Shown piece after piece: positions 5,803 to 6,197 of a stretch of DNA of 6,197 nucleotides. The DNA comes from CAZDSS01 sp964508185 (GTDB lineage Bacteria > Pseudomonadota > Alphaproteobacteria > Sphingomonadales > Govanellaceae): contig CAZDSS010000135.1 of assembly GCA_964508185.1 (NCBI GenBank), positions 1 through 6,197 on the forward strand, read 5' to 3'. The notes under the pieces are model-generated. The model was given only the letters and a program-made list of their open reading frames with translations, was not told where the DNA came from and made no database searches. Both the position numbers and the translations under genes were made by a program. Each line of letters opens with the position of its first letter. Position 1 is the first letter of the stretch.

Positions 5803-6197
5803 TTACGCCTTGTCGGGGCCAAGCATGGTTTCGGGCCGCACCACGCGGGCGAAGGTCGCTTCGTCCACGAGGCCGAGCTCCAGCGCGGATTCAAGGAGCG
5901 TCGTGCCCTTCTTGTGCGCGTTCTTCGCCACCTTGGCCGCATTGTCATAGCCGATTTCGGGCGCGAGCGCCGTCACCAGCATGAGCGAGCGGTTCATGAG
6001 GTCGGCGATGCGCTCGCGGTTCGGCTCCATGTCCTTGAGGCAGCGGTCGGTGAAGCTCACCGCGCCGTCGGCGATGAGGCGGATCGACTGCAGCACGTTG
6101 TAGGCGATCACGGGCTTGTAGACGTTGAGCTCAAGATGGCCCTGGCTGCCGGCGACGGTCACGGTCATGTGGTTGCCCATGACCTGCGTGCAGAGCA
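5803..6197 (-). CDS. fumC: Class II fumarate hydratase, C-terminal part (5' end beyond window)
   Basis: The last 130 residues of a class II fumarase, the iron-independent homotetrameric enzyme that hydrates fumarate to L-malate in the TCA cycle. The visible part starts in LCTQVMGNHMTVTVAGSQGH and continues LELNVYKPVIAYNVLQSIR, matching the end of the helical core of FumC. EPNRERIADLMNRSLMLVTAL and IGYDNAAKVAKNAHKKG match the FumC C-terminal domain, and the protein ends in VRPETMLGPDKA, the usual VRPE-M terminus. The GSSxMPxKxN signature loop and the rest of the active site lie beyond the right edge and cannot be checked. The reading frame is intact with no frameshift. Confusion with aspartase or other superfamily members is unlikely given the GNH and VRPE-M features. 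Confidence 0.96.
   Translation of the reverse strand, partial: LCTQVMGNHMTVTVAGSQGHLELNVYKPVIAYNVLQSIRLIADGAVSFTDRCLKDMEPNRERIADLMNRSLMLVTALAPEIGYDNAAKVAKNAHKKGTTLLESALELGLVDEATFARVVRPETMLGPDKA

Overview
The window reads as ordinary chromosomal DNA from a GC-rich alphaproteobacterium. It is GC-rich throughout with strong GC bias at third codon positions. Two further signs are a ribbon-helix-helix protein of the COG4321/RHH_4 type directly downstream of a class II fumarase, a pairing I recall as common in Alphaproteobacteria, and a long AsmA protein of about 1200 residues. I cannot name the genus. I see no rRNA, tRNA, CRISPR array, insertion sequence, integrase or phage gene.

Layout from left to right. 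(1) Positions 3-602, plus strand: an XRE-cupin transcription regulator, possibly cut by the left edge. (2) Positions 609-1621, minus strand: a two-gene unit, with a hotdog-fold acyl-CoA thioesterase first and a small exported pentapeptide-repeat protein second, joined by a 4-base ATGA overlap. The last gene converges on the XRE gene with only 6 bases between stop codons. (3) Positions 1622-1918: the only sizeable non-coding stretch, a 297-base divergent intergenic region with an AT-rich promoter-like patch, a 10-bp palindrome, a small hairpin and a possible 15-codon leader ORF. (4) Positions 1919-5545, plus strand: an inner-membrane-anchored AsmA-family protein that fills more than half the window. 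(5) Positions 5563-6197, minus strand: the 3' part of fumC followed after 15 bases by the RHH gene, which converges on asmA with 17 bases between.

Functionally these are separate units. AsmA and the exported pentapeptide protein both belong to the cell envelope and diverge from a shared control region. Fumarase belongs to the TCA cycle and its small RHH neighbour is a predicted DNA-binding protein. The thioesterase is most like enzymes acting on betainyl-CoA or related short acyl-CoAs, but its substrate cannot be set from sequence alone. I found no convincing new multi-gene system. The items most worth a second look are the asmA leader region with its overlapping short ORF, the strict Phe/Leu alternation in the pentapeptide protein, and the single cysteine pair of the AsmA protein.
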